Positions 9,485 through 17,225 of a stretch of 64,000 nt of DNA are shown here, one piece after another. Source of the DNA: Rhodoblastus sp. 17X3 (GTDB lineage: Bacteria; Pseudomonadota; Alphaproteobacteria; Rhizobiales; Beijerinckiaceae); assembly GCF_030056575.1 (NCBI RefSeq), contig NZ_JASHHX010000001.1, forward strand, positions 434,001 through 498,000, given 5' to 3'. Each line of letters begins with the position of its first letter. Position 1 is the first letter of the stretch. The notes under the pieces are model-generated. The model searched no databases, was not told the DNA's origin, and saw only the letters and a program-made list of their open reading frames with translations. Made by a program: the position numbers and the translations under genes.

Positions 9485-9573
9485 GCGCGCGCTTCGCGGC
9501 GCGTCAATAAGTTTGCGCTGCGGCCGTCTCATGCGCTAATCAGCCGGGACCCGTTTTCCCGCCCCGGCTTGTC

Positions 9574-11154
9574 ATGAAAAATATAGATCCCGTCGCGCGT
9601 CGGCGCACCTTCGCCATCATCTCGCATCCGGACGCCGGCAAGACCACGCTCACCGAAAAGCTGCTGCTGTTCGGCGGCGCGATCCAGCTCGCGGGCGAGG
9701 TGCGCGCCAAGGCCAACCGCCGCCAGACCCGCTCGGACTGGATGGGCATCGAGCGCGAGCGCGGCATTTCGGTCGTCACCTCCGTGATGACCTTCGAATA
9801 TGGCGACTGCGTCTACAACCTGCTCGACACGCCCGGCCACGAGGACTTCTCCGAAGACACCTACCGCACGCTCACCGCGGTCGACAGCGCGATCATGGTG
9901 ATCGACGCCGCCAAGGGCATCGAGGCGCGTACGCGAAAACTGTTTGAAGTCTGCCGGCTGCGCGACATTCCAATCATCACCTTCGTCAACAAGATGGACC
10001 GCGAGTCGCGCGACGTCTTCGACCTGCTCGACGAAATCGAGAAAACGCTGGCGCTCGACACCGTGGCGCTGACCTGGCCGATCGGGCGAGGACGAAGCTT
10101 CGCCGGAACCTATGACCTGCGCGCCAATATCGTGCGTCGGCTGGAAGAGGACGCCGAGCCGATCAAAGTCTCCGGCCCGGACGATCCGAAAATCGAGGAA
10201 ATATCGTCGACGGCGGACGCCTTGCTGGCGGCCGAGGAAATCGAACTGGCGCGCGAGGCGCAAAAGCCGTTCGACGTCGACGCCTTTCTCGAAGGCCATC
10301 TCACGCCAGTCTTCTTCGGCTCGGCGCTGAAGAAATTCGGCGTGCAGGACCTGATCGACGCCCTCGCGGAATTCGCGCCGCCGCCGCAGCCGGTCGCCGC
10401 GTCCACCCGCACGGTCGATCCGCGCGAAAACAAGATGACCGGCTTCGTGTTCAAGATTCAGGCGAATATGGATCCCAACCACCGCGACCGCATCGCCTTT
10501 CTGCGCGTGACTTCGGGCCGGCTGCTGCGCGGCATGAAGGCGCGGCTGTCGCGCACCGGCAAGAATATCGCGCTCAACGCGCCGCAATTCTTCTTTGCGC
10601 AGGACCGCCAGCTCGCCGAAGAGGCTTTTGCGGGCGACGTGGTCGGCATTCCCAATCACGGCGCGCTACGCATCGGCGACACCTTGACCGAGGGCGAGAA
10701 TCTGGTCTTTCGCGGCGTGCCAAGCTTCGCGCCCGAGATTCTACGCCGCGTAAAACTCGGCGACGCCATGAAGGCCAAGAAATTGCGCGAGGCCTTGCAG
10801 CAGATGGCGGAGGAGGGCGTGGTGCAGCTCTTCTTGCCGCATGACGGATCGCCCGCCATGGTCGGCGTCGTCGGCGCGCTGCAACTCGACGTGCTGAGCG
10901 AGCGCCTGCAGGCGGAATATGGCCTGCCGGTCAGTTTCGAGACCAGCCGTTTCGAGATCTGTCGCTGGGTGAGCGCCGACGATCCGGCCGAGCTGGAGAA
11001 GTTCGTGCGCGCCTATCCGTCGTCCATGGCCCATGATCTCGACGGGGCGCCGGTCTTTCTGGCGCAATCGGCCTTCAACTTGCGCTACGACCAGGAGCGC
11101 TGGCCGGCGATCAAATTCGACGACATCAAGGATTACCAGGTCGGCAAGGCGTAA
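9574..11154 (+). CDS. prfC: Peptide chain release factor 3
   Basis: A 526-residue translational GTPase that recycles class-I release factors RF1/RF2 from the ribosome. GTPase motifs are complete: G1 SHPDAGKTT at 17-25, G3 DTPGHED at 85-91, and G4 NKMD at 139-142. The length and the opening DPVARRRTFAIISHPD match RF3 rather than EF-G or TypA. It is a single gene, with no neighbours in the same process. RF3 is not universal in alphaproteobacteria, so its presence is informative but not unusual. Confidence 0.95.
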   Translation: MKNIDPVARRRTFAIISHPDAGKTTLTEKLLLFGGAIQLAGEVRAKANRRQTRSDWMGIERERGISVVTSVMTFEYGDCVYNLLDTPGHEDFSEDTYRTLTAVDSAIMVIDAAKGIEARTRKLFEVCRLRDIPIITFVNKMDRESRDVFDLLDEIEKTLALDTVALTWPIGRGRSFAGTYDLRANIVRRLEEDAEPIKVSGPDDPKIEEISSTADALLAAEEIELAREAQKPFDVDAFLEGHLTPVFFGSALKKFGVQDLIDALAEFAPPPQPVAASTRTVDPRENKMTGFVFKIQANMDPNHRDRIAFLRVTSGRLLRGMKARLSRTGKNIALNAPQFFFAQDRQLAEEAFAGDVVGIPNHGALRIGDTLTEGENLVFRGVPSFAPEILRRVKLGDAMKAKKLREALQQMAEEGVVQLFLPHDGSPAMVGVVGALQLDVLSERLQAEYGLPVSFETSRFEICRWVSADDPAELEKFVRAYPSSMAHDLDGAPVFLAQSAFNLRYDQERWPAIKFDDIKDYQVGKA

Positions 11155-11464
11155 CGGCGACTGCCGCTGCGTGTCGCAACGACTGGCGCGCCGGGGCTCC
11201 GCTGCGGCGCGAAATTTACTATGCAGTTGATTTGAATAAAATTTTTCGCAGCCTGAAAATGCGCCATTTTGAGACAGGCGCCGATTCCGGCGTTTTCAAT
11301 TGATCCATACAAGTACTCATATGAAACATATTTGCGACTTGAAGGCTAAAAAGCTGGGTTACAGCTAAGAATTTGAAAATATGACGTATAAGAGGCCACA
11401 TTGAAAATGTTGTCCGTATAGATAGATTGCATTCCACGAGAGAAGACCTTGTGGAGGGGACTCA
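11155..11464. other. AT-rich leader upstream of the glycosyltransferase gene
   Basis: A 310-bp spacer that becomes markedly AT-rich from about 11210 to 11440 compared with the GC-rich surroundings. It includes runs such as AATAAAATTTTT and several short inverted repeats. It ends in a very strong ribosome site, GGAGGGG (11453-11459), just before the ATG at 11465. I see no ORF with coding character. It probably holds a regulated promoter or a binding site for a nucleoid protein. Confidence 0.45.
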
Positions 11465-12361
11465 ATGCATCGGGATGGCGCGCGTCATGATGCCGTCGCT
11501 CACGTCGACGGGCATGCAATCAATATTTGCACGCTCGATGACGCCGTCGCCTGCGTGCGGGCGCGGCTGCGAGCCCGTCGTGGTTTCAATTTCGCCACGC
11601 TCAATCTCGATCATCTGGTCAAGCTGCGCTCGGATTCAGCCTTCGGTGCGGCCTATGAACGCATGAATTTCGTATCGGCCGATGGCGCGCCCGTCGCCGC
11701 CCTGGCGCGCCAGCAGACGCGATCGGTTCGGCGCGCCACGGGCGCCGATCTCCTCGTCCCGCTTTGCCGCATGGCCGCGCATGACAAGATTCCGGTCGCC
11801 CTGTTCGGCTCCACGCCGGAAAGCCTCGAAGCTGCGGCGGACCGGCTGCGGGCGCTGGCCCCGGGGCTCGACGTGGTCTATGTCGCCAGCCCCGCTTTCG
11901 GCTTTGATCCCTTCTCCAGCGCTGCCGACGCCGCCGGCGCCGCGATCGCCGCGAGCGGCGCGCGACTTTGTTTCGTCTGCCTCGGCGCGCCCAAGCAGGA
12001 GCTCTTCGCCGACCGCGTAGCGCAAAGCCATCCCGAAATCGGATTCGTTTGCGTCGGCGCAGCGGCGGATTTCCAGTCGGGCGCCCAGATCCGGGCGCCT
12101 GTCTTCGTCCAGTCCGTGGGCATGGAGTGGGCGTGGCGGCTTGCGACCCAGCCGCGCCGCATGGCGGGACGCTATTTTCAGTGCGCGGCGCTGCTGGCGG
12201 GACTTCGGGTCAGGCAAAGTCTCGCCTCCTTTCGAGTGAAGGGCCAACGGGCGATTGAAACCGTGCGCAACAGCGGCTCGCTGTTGTTCCACGGCCACGC
12301 GCTCGGGCCGAATGGGGCTGGCTGGCCGGTAGAAAGGCGTTTGGCGCGAAAAGCGCCTTGA
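11465..12361 (+). CDS. WecB/TagA/CpsF-family glycosyltransferase
   Basis: A 298-residue member of the WecG/TagA/CpsF (GT26) family, which transfers N-acetylmannosamine or a related sugar from UDP to a lipid-linked acceptor during surface polysaccharide synthesis. Motifs are visible: FATLNLDHL at 43-51, SADGAPV at 71-77, ATGADLL at 91-97 and the signature LGAPKQE at 183-189. A 60-residue basic C-terminal tail extends past the usual domain and may serve membrane association. It is an orphan: no other polysaccharide genes are in the window. The start is fixed by GGAGGGG six bases upstream. Confidence 0.85.
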   Translation: MHRDGARHDAVAHVDGHAINICTLDDAVACVRARLRARRGFNFATLNLDHLVKLRSDSAFGAAYERMNFVSADGAPVAALARQQTRSVRRATGADLLVPLCRMAAHDKIPVALFGSTPESLEAAADRLRALAPGLDVVYVASPAFGFDPFSSAADAAGAAIAASGARLCFVCLGAPKQELFADRVAQSHPEIGFVCVGAAADFQSGAQIRAPVFVQSVGMEWAWRLATQPRRMAGRYFQCAALLAGLRVRQSLASFRVKGQRAIETVRNSGSLLFHGHALGPNGAGWPVERRLARKAP

Positions 12362-12414
12362 CGCGCCCGCGGTTCTTTGCGCATCGTCGATCGCGTTCGC
12401 AGCCGGGGGATTCC

Positions 12415-12885
12415 ATGCAGCCTACGCGTCACGCCATTGTGGCCGCCACCATCTTTTCGTTCTGCGCGAGCTTGGCTTTGTCGCTTTGCGCGGGTTCTGC
12501 CGTCGCCCGCCCGCTCCAGCCCGCGGAAGAATTCTTCACGCTTCCCTATGACGGCAAGATGCCGGGCTGCGATGACTGGATCACGCTCCAGGAGATCGCC
12601 GCGCGGCTCCATGACGCCGAAGCCTTCGGCTTCAATTCGCCCTTGCAGATCACGGGCTTCACCGCCATCCGCGAGACTGGCTTCCGCAGCAATGGCCCAG
12701 ACCTGGTTCCGCGTCGCTTTTGCGCGGCCAGAGCCATGTTCAACGACCAGCGCGAGCGCACGTTGAAATATAATCTCATCGAGCGCGGCGGTTTCGCCGG
12801 AATCGGCCGTGGCGTCGAATGGTGCGTCATCGGGCTCGACCGCTATCACGCCTATTCGCCGAATTGCGAAGGCGTGGGCCCGTAA
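12415..12885 (+). CDS. Secreted hypothetical protein beside RNase T2
   Basis: A 156-residue protein with a clear signal peptide (MQPTRHAIVAATIFSFCASL through VARPL). It has a mature domain of about 130 residues with four cysteines (CDDW, RRFCAAR, EWCVIG, PNCEG), presumably disulfide-bonded in the periplasm. I do not recognise a named domain. The start at 12415 is preferred because the in-frame upstream region reads as arginine-rich non-coding sequence. Its stop lies 10 bp before the RNase T2 start, so the two are almost certainly co-transcribed and may work together. Confidence 0.7.
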   Translation: MQPTRHAIVAATIFSFCASLALSLCAGSAVARPLQPAEEFFTLPYDGKMPGCDDWITLQEIAARLHDAEAFGFNSPLQITGFTAIRETGFRSNGPDLVPRRFCAARAMFNDQRERTLKYNLIERGGFAGIGRGVEWCVIGLDRYHAYSPNCEGVGP

Positions 12886-12895
12886 GGTCCTCGAC

Positions 12896-13666
12896 ATGGC
12901 GGGTCCGCGGATGAAAAGCCTGCTTGTCGCGGCTCTGCTGGCCTGCACTGCGACCCAGGCGCTGGCGGCCAGCGATTGCATTCTCGACAATTGCGCCGAC
13001 CAGAGGCCTTCGCCGGGCGAGCCTTCCGTAGCGCCCGCGCCGGACGCCCCGGCGCCGCGGCAATGGCCCGGACCGCGTCGGGGCGGCGGCGCGCCTTCGG
13101 GCGATTTCGATTTCTATGTGCTGGCCCTGTCCTGGTCCCCCGCCTTCTGCGCCACCGGCGGATCCCAGCGCTCGTCGGCCCAGTGCGCGCCGGGCGCCAA
13201 TCCCGGATTCGTCACGCATGGCCTGTGGCCGCAATATCAGAACGGCTATCCCAGCCGTTGCGGCGGCGACGGCTTCCTGCCTTTTTCGGTCCTGTCCGGT
13301 CTGGGCGATCTCTATCCCGATCAAGGACTGGCCCGTCATGAATGGCGCCAGCACGGCCTGTGCTCCGGCAAGAGCCCCTCCGGTTATTTCGCCGATGTCC
13401 GCGCGGCCCGCGATGGTGTCGCCATCCCGCAAGCCTTCAAGGGGCCGCAAGAGGATCGGGAAGTCTCGCCTCTTGATATCCAGCGCGCCTTCATCGACGC
13501 CAATCCCCGGCTTCGGCCCGGCATGATGGCCGTGGTCTGCCGGCGGGGGACGTTTCAGGAGGCGCGTTTCTGCCTCTCGCGGGATCTGCGCGCTTTCGTC
13601 GCCTGCCCGGAAGTCGTGCGTCAGGGCTGCCGCAGCCAGAGCATCGTCATGCCCGCCGCGCAATGA
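12896..13666 (+). CDS. Ribonuclease T2 family protein
   Basis: A 256-residue exported endoribonuclease of the T2 family, which cuts single-stranded RNA through a 2',3'-cyclic phosphate. An N-terminal signal peptide (ending TQALA) precedes a proline-rich linker. Both catalytic boxes are intact: CAS I in VTHGLWPQYQNGYP and CAS II in RHEWRQHGLCSG, supplying the two catalytic histidines. A TAAGG ribosome site eight bases upstream fixes the ATG at 12896; 12911 is an alternative. The final ATGA overlaps the rlmJ start by 4 bp. RNase T2 in the periplasm usually scavenges RNA. Confidence 0.9.
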   Translation: MAGPRMKSLLVAALLACTATQALAASDCILDNCADQRPSPGEPSVAPAPDAPAPRQWPGPRRGGGAPSGDFDFYVLALSWSPAFCATGGSQRSSAQCAPGANPGFVTHGLWPQYQNGYPSRCGGDGFLPFSVLSGLGDLYPDQGLARHEWRQHGLCSGKSPSGYFADVRAARDGVAIPQAFKGPQEDREVSPLDIQRAFIDANPRLRPGMMAVVCRRGTFQEARFCLSRDLRAFVACPEVVRQGCRSQSIVMPAAQ

Positions 13667-14499
13667 ACTATCGCCACGAGTTCCACGCGGGCAATTTCGC
13701 CGACGTCCTGAAACATGCCGCCTTGACGCGCGCGTTGCTTTACCTGCGCCGCAAGGACAAGCCGTTCCGCGTCATCGACACTCATGCCGGCGCGGGCCTT
13801 TACGATCTCGCGGGACCGGAGGCGGCGCGCTCCAACGAGGCGAAGGACGGAATCCTGCGCCTGCTTGACGACCCGGTTCCCGGCGCGGCGGGGGACTTGC
13901 TGGCGCCCTACCTCGACGCGGTCCGGGCGGCGGGCGCGCCGAAATTCTATCCCGGCTCGCCGCTGATCGCCCAGGCCCTGATGCGTCCGCAGGATCGCGC
14001 GGCCTTCTGCGAATTGCTGCCGCAGGCCGCGCACGGCCTGCGCCGGGCGCTGGGCCGCGACGCGCGCGTAAAGACCATCGAGATCGACGGCTATACCGGC
14101 CTCAAGGCCTATGTCCCGCCGGTGGAACGGCGCGGGCTCGTGCTGATCGATCCGCCCTTCGAGCGGCGCGACGAATATGAGCGCGCCTTTGACTCGCTGC
14201 TGGCGGGGCTGCGCAAATGGCCGGGCGGAACCTATATGGTCTGGCAGCCCGTCAAGGAGCCGGAAGTGGCGGACGCGTTTTGCCGCGCCATCGCGGCGGA
14301 GGCGCCAGATTGCCTGCGTGTCGATCTTCAGGTCGAGGCGCCGCAGCCCGGCCGTCCGCTGGCGCGCACCGGCCTGTTGATCGTCCATCCGCCCTATGTG
14401 CTTGAAGAAGAATTGAAAGTTTTGCTTCCGGCGCTGACGCTCCGGCTGGCGCGCGGGCCGGGCGCGGCGTTTTTCATGGAGCGTTATGGTGCGGCTTGA
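13663..14499 (+). CDS. rlmJ: 23S rRNA (adenine(2030)-N6)-methyltransferase
   Basis: A 278-residue SAM-dependent methyltransferase that modifies A2030 of 23S rRNA. It opens with MNYRHEFHAGNFADVLKH, diagnostic of RlmJ. SAM-binding VIDTHAGAGLYDL lies at 37-49 and the catalytic DPPF at 163-166 (N6-adenine methylases use [DN]PP[YF]). It overlaps the end of the RNase T2 gene by 4 bp, so it is translationally coupled to it. Length matches the E. coli enzyme. Confidence 0.93.
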   Translation: MNYRHEFHAGNFADVLKHAALTRALLYLRRKDKPFRVIDTHAGAGLYDLAGPEAARSNEAKDGILRLLDDPVPGAAGDLLAPYLDAVRAAGAPKFYPGSPLIAQALMRPQDRAAFCELLPQAAHGLRRALGRDARVKTIEIDGYTGLKAYVPPVERRGLVLIDPPFERRDEYERAFDSLLAGLRKWPGGTYMVWQPVKEPEVADAFCRAIAAEAPDCLRVDLQVEAPQPGRPLARTGLLIVHPPYVLEEELKVLLPALTLRLARGPGAAFFMERYGAA

Positions 14500-14778
14500 G
14501 CGCGAGGTTTGACTAGGCGCCTTGGCGCCATAACGGGAGACTTGCCAAGCGCCGGATTCTGCCGCAACCTGAGCGCAATTGGGGGAGGCTTCGCTTCGGC
14601 GAAGGGGCTGACGACAAAAAAAGCGCAGCCCGTCTTGCGATAAAAAGCATTCACAAAGCAAGGCGATCCGCCAATCGGCCGACCTTTTCGGACCGGGTGG
14701 ACTGCATATTGGAATTGCAATCCAGCGCCGCGCCGGCGCCCTGCCCGAACGATCGGCCACGACCGGAGGAAAAGCGTC
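14500..14778. other. Long leader of the cold-shock gene
   Basis: A 279-bp spacer between rlmJ and the cold-shock gene. It contains several short hairpins: GGCGCC pairs near 14517-14528, a CTTCGC/GCGAAG stem near 14585-14605, and a GGGCTG/CAGCCC pair around an A7 loop near 14606-14632. A GGAGG ribosome site lies at 14765-14769. Long structured leaders are typical of cold-shock genes, where they control translation by temperature. No ORF stands out. Confidence 0.4.
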
Positions 14779-14991
14779 ATGGCGCAAACGGGCACGATCA
14801 AGTTTTTCAATGTCGACAAAGGGTACGGCTTCATCAAGCCCAACGACGGGGGGCGGGACATTTTCGTTCACATCACCGCCGTCGAACAGGCGGGTCTCGC
14901 CTCTCTGAACGAGGGGCAGACGATCACCTTCGAGGTCGAGCCGGACAAGAAGGGGAAGGGGCCAAAGGCCGTCAACCTGCATCTGGAATGA
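14779..14991 (+). CDS. Cold-shock protein, CspA family
   Basis: A 70-residue single cold-shock domain (OB fold) that binds single-stranded RNA/DNA and melts RNA structure. RNP1 KGYGFI is at 14-19 and RNP2 IFVHI at 28-32. Size and motifs are those of CspA paralogues. A perfect GGAGG lies nine bases upstream. It is preceded by a structured leader of almost 280 bp and appears monocistronic. Confidence 0.93.
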   Translation: MAQTGTIKFFNVDKGYGFIKPNDGGRDIFVHITAVEQAGLASLNEGQTITFEVEPDKKGKGPKAVNLHLE

Positions 14992-15112
14992 TCGCGCGCG
15001 ACGGCGCGTGAACGACTTACAGCGTGAATGACTTGCAGCTTGCGCGAGAATTGGTATCGCCTTTGGCGTCCCGATTCTCGCGCATATGTCTTGCGCCGCC
15101 GGAGTTCGCGCC

Positions 15113-15718
15113 ATGAAGCTGTATTTTTCGCCGCCTTCGCCCTATTCGCGTAAAGTGCGCATCGCCGCCTCGCTGCTCGGTCTCGACGACAGGATCGAGC
15201 TGGTCATCACCGATACGGTCAATCCGCAGGACGCCATTCGCCAGAAAAACCCGCTCGGCAAGATTCCGACGTTGGAACGCGACGACGGCGTGTGCGTCTA
15301 TGACAGCGCGGTGATCGTCGCTTTCCTGGACGATCTCGCGGGCGGCGGCCTCATCCCCAGCGAACGGGACGCGCGTTTCGCCGCGCTGACGCTCGAAGCC
15401 CTGGCCGACGGCCTGGCCGACGCCAGCCTCTTGCAAGTCTATGAAAACCGGATGCGCGCGGAGAACGAGCGCAGCGCCAGCTGGGTCGCGCTTCAGCGCG
15501 GCAAGGTCGAGCGCGCCCTCGCCGCTCTGGAGGCCGCGCCGCCGGCTGCCGTGGCTGCTCCGGCGCAGGCGGATATCGGCGCCGTCGCGCTGGCCAGCGC
15601 GCTTGGCTATCTCGACCTGCGTTTCGAAGGCGCCTGGCGCGCCGGCCATCCCCGGCTCGCAGCCTGGCTCGACGCCTTCGCCGCGGCTGTTCCGGCCTAT
15701 GCTGCGACCAAAGCCTGA
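15113..15718 (+). CDS. Glutathione S-transferase family protein
   Basis: A 201-residue GST. The N-terminal thioredoxin fold has the motif SPPSPYSRKVR (6-16), the cis-proline segment NPLGKIPTL (46-54) and YDSAVI. The all-helical C-terminal half follows from about residue 85. It is of the bacterial YibF/beta-like type, with glutathione-dependent conjugation or reductase activity; the substrate is unknown. GGAG eight bases before the ATG at 15113 supports this start over an upstream in-frame ATG. The stop codon is fused to the first unit of a 14-bp tandem repeat. Confidence 0.87.
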   Translation: MKLYFSPPSPYSRKVRIAASLLGLDDRIELVITDTVNPQDAIRQKNPLGKIPTLERDDGVCVYDSAVIVAFLDDLAGGGLIPSERDARFAALTLEALADGLADASLLQVYENRMRAENERSASWVALQRGKVERALAALEAAPPAAVAAPAQADIGAVALASALGYLDLRFEGAWRAGHPRLAAWLDAFAAAVPAYAATKA

Positions 15719-15830
15719 AGACCTGGGCTTGAAGACCTGGGCTTGAAGACCTGGGCTTGAAGACCTGGGCCTGAAGATCTGGTCCCGAAGACTTGGGCCT
15801 GAAGACTTGGTCCCGAAGACCTGGGCCTGA
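15717..15830. repeat. 14-bp tandem repeat array, eight units
   Basis: Eight head-to-tail copies of a 14-bp unit, consensus GAAGACCTGGGCTT, begin at 15717, 15731, 15745, 15759, 15773, 15787, 15801 and 15815. A decayed ninth starts at 15829. The first four are nearly identical; later units carry TCT, ACTT and TCCC variants. The array starts inside the GST stop codon and has no coding potential I trust (14 is not a multiple of three). It lies between the GST gene and the convergent Omp gene. Confidence 0.95.
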
Positions 15831-15953
15831 ACTGAAAATCCCGGCGCGAGGCCGGGTCTCAAGTCGTCGGGAGGTCTTTTCTTGGGCAAATCCTGCCCGC
15901 GGCTAGCCGCTTGGAACGGCGGCCGCGGACGGTTGGCGCGATGATTGCGCGCG
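15831..15953. other. Spacer between the repeat array and the Omp gene
   Basis: A 123-bp convergent spacer. It holds a GCGGC/GCCGC inverted repeat near 15899-15911 and GGGCA/TGCCC near 15884-15898, either of which could end the Omp transcript on the minus strand, but neither has a good T-run. Nothing else is visible. Confidence 0.3.
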
Positions 15954-16634
15954 TCAGAACTTGTAGTTCACGCCCGCGCGCAGCAGGTTGATGTTGGCGC
16001 CGACCGAAGACACGTTCGGCGTGCCGGCGAAATAGGTGTTGGAGCCCAAGGACGTATAGATATATTCGGCCTTGGCGGTGATATGGGGCGTGATCGCATA
16101 TTCGGCGCCGAAGCCCAAGGCGAAGCCATTTGCCCAATAGGACTGGTCGGCGACGGCGCCGCGCGGGACATTGTTGAGCACGCCGCGAATGCTGGCGCCG
16201 GCATAGCCGCCTGTTCCGAAAATCAGGATCCGGTCCATCGTATAGCCGAAGCGCGCGCGGATCGTGCTCATGTTCTGGACGATGCCGGTCGAGGTCACGC
16301 CGGGGTAGACCGTGGCGTCGGACGCGATGCGGGACCAGTCGAAATCGGCTTCGCCGCCCATCAGCAGATTGCCCTGCTGATAATTATAGCCGGCGGTGAA
16401 GCCGAGCAGCCAGCCCTTCGGATCGCTGCCGAAATAGGGCGCGCCCGAGCCGTTGAACCCGCCGATGCCGGCGCCCGTGTTCAGGCCGGCGTAAAAGCCG
16501 GTCCAGGTGAAAGAGGGCGGATAGTCGTAATTGCCGGGCGCGGCGCTGCGATAGGGCAGATCGGCGGCCTGCGCCAGCGAGGCGATGGACATCGCCGCTC
16601 CGCCGATCACGGCGATCGAAACCTTTTTCATCAC
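15954..16634 (-). CDS. Outer-membrane beta-barrel protein, Omp25 type
   Basis: A 226-residue porin-family small barrel. The signal peptide is residues 1-23 (ending LAQA), followed by the ADLPYR start common to rhizobial and Brucella Omp25/Omp31 relatives. Alternating amphipathic strands continue through FTWTGFYAGLNTG, GWLLGFTAGYNYQ, IRARFGYTMDRI and FGAEYAITPHITAKAEY. It ends with the C-terminal phenylalanine signal NYKF used by the BAM machinery. Its promoter region (16635-16925) is AT-rich with repeated TTGGTTAA motifs. It probably has a structural or surface role; no enzymatic residues are seen. Confidence 0.88.
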   Translation of the reverse strand: MMKKVSIAVIGGAAMSIASLAQAADLPYRSAAPGNYDYPPSFTWTGFYAGLNTGAGIGGFNGSGAPYFGSDPKGWLLGFTAGYNYQQGNLLMGGEADFDWSRIASDATVYPGVTSTGIVQNMSTIRARFGYTMDRILIFGTGGYAGASIRGVLNNVPRGAVADQSYWANGFALGFGAEYAITPHITAKAEYIYTSLGSNTYFAGTPNVSSVGANINLLRAGVNYKF

Positions 16635-16925
16635 ACAAACTCCAGATCGAGGCTCGTTAACGGGCCGTCTGGAGTGATTTAGAATTGCAATGGTAATTGG
16701 AGTGTAAAAATAAATGGTTTATCGAGGTTAGGGAATTTGTTGGCCGTATGGCGAAGATTGCATTAAGGGGCGCTTCGCAAATTTAACCAAACTTTCTCAA
16801 GTTTATTTGGTTAAGATTGTTTCAATTTCCGCCAAATACCTGTCATCATCAGGATGAGCGCAAAAATAGATTGGTTAATAAAGATATTTTGTTTGATCTC
16901 GCCGGAAGGGTCTGCGTTTTGTCCG
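16635..16925. promoter_or_regulatory. AT-rich promoter region with three TTGGTTAA motifs
   Basis: A 291-bp spacer upstream of the minus-strand Omp gene. A perfect 9-bp inverted repeat, TTAACCAAA (16783-16791) and TTTGGTTAA (16806-16814), is separated by 14 bp. A third TTGGTTAA lies at 16871-16878. The base composition is far more AT-rich than the flanking genes. These are candidate operator sites; TTAACC-type half-sites resemble those of the alphaproteobacterial regulator CtrA, but the spacing is not its standard one. Confidence 0.5.
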
Positions 16926-17183
16926 TCAATCGGCGCTCGGCAGGCGACGCATGGTGAATTCGATCCGCCCGTCGGCAAGCTCCCGCCAGGACTCGATTTC
17001 GGTCATATAGGCGGCCTTGGGAAAAGAGGCGAAGATTTCGCGCGCCTTTTCGCGCGCCTTTTCGCGCGGCAATGTATAGGATTCGCGTTTGAATCCGTCC
17101 TCGCGCCGCCCGCGCGGGACCCGCTGCAGATTGGCGGCCATGCGCGCGGCGATGTCGCCTGGCTCTTTGCGTTCGACGGCCAT
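16926..17183 (-). CDS. Small hypothetical protein
   Basis: An 85-residue, strongly charged cytoplasmic protein (MAVERKEPGDIAARMAANLQ at the start). It has a short repeat EKAREKARE encoded by a 12-bp tandem repeat at about 17038-17065, and a C-terminal segment MTEIESWRELADGRIEFTMR. I do not recognise a family. It lies 42 bp downstream of the CCA-transferase gene on the same strand and may be the last gene of that operon. Reading-frame conservation at the C-terminus makes it plausible as a real gene. Confidence 0.6.
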   Translation of the reverse strand: MAVERKEPGDIAARMAANLQRVPRGRREDGFKRESYTLPREKAREKAREIFASFPKAAYMTEIESWRELADGRIEFTMRRLPSAD

Positions 17184-17225
17184 TCGCGTCCTGTGAGGGC
17201 CCCAATTGACCGCGAAATTAAACCA

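Noticed and set aside
15017-15889. 290-codon minus-strand frame across the 14-bp repeat array
   Set aside because: Its repetitive N-terminus is just the tandem repeat read in rotating frames, and the rest is antisense to the GST gene.
16835-16853. CTGTCAT half-site near the Omp promoter as a second Pho box
   Set aside because: Only one half matches; the following 7-mer at the correct 4-base spacing (AGGATGA) does not resemble CTGTCAT.
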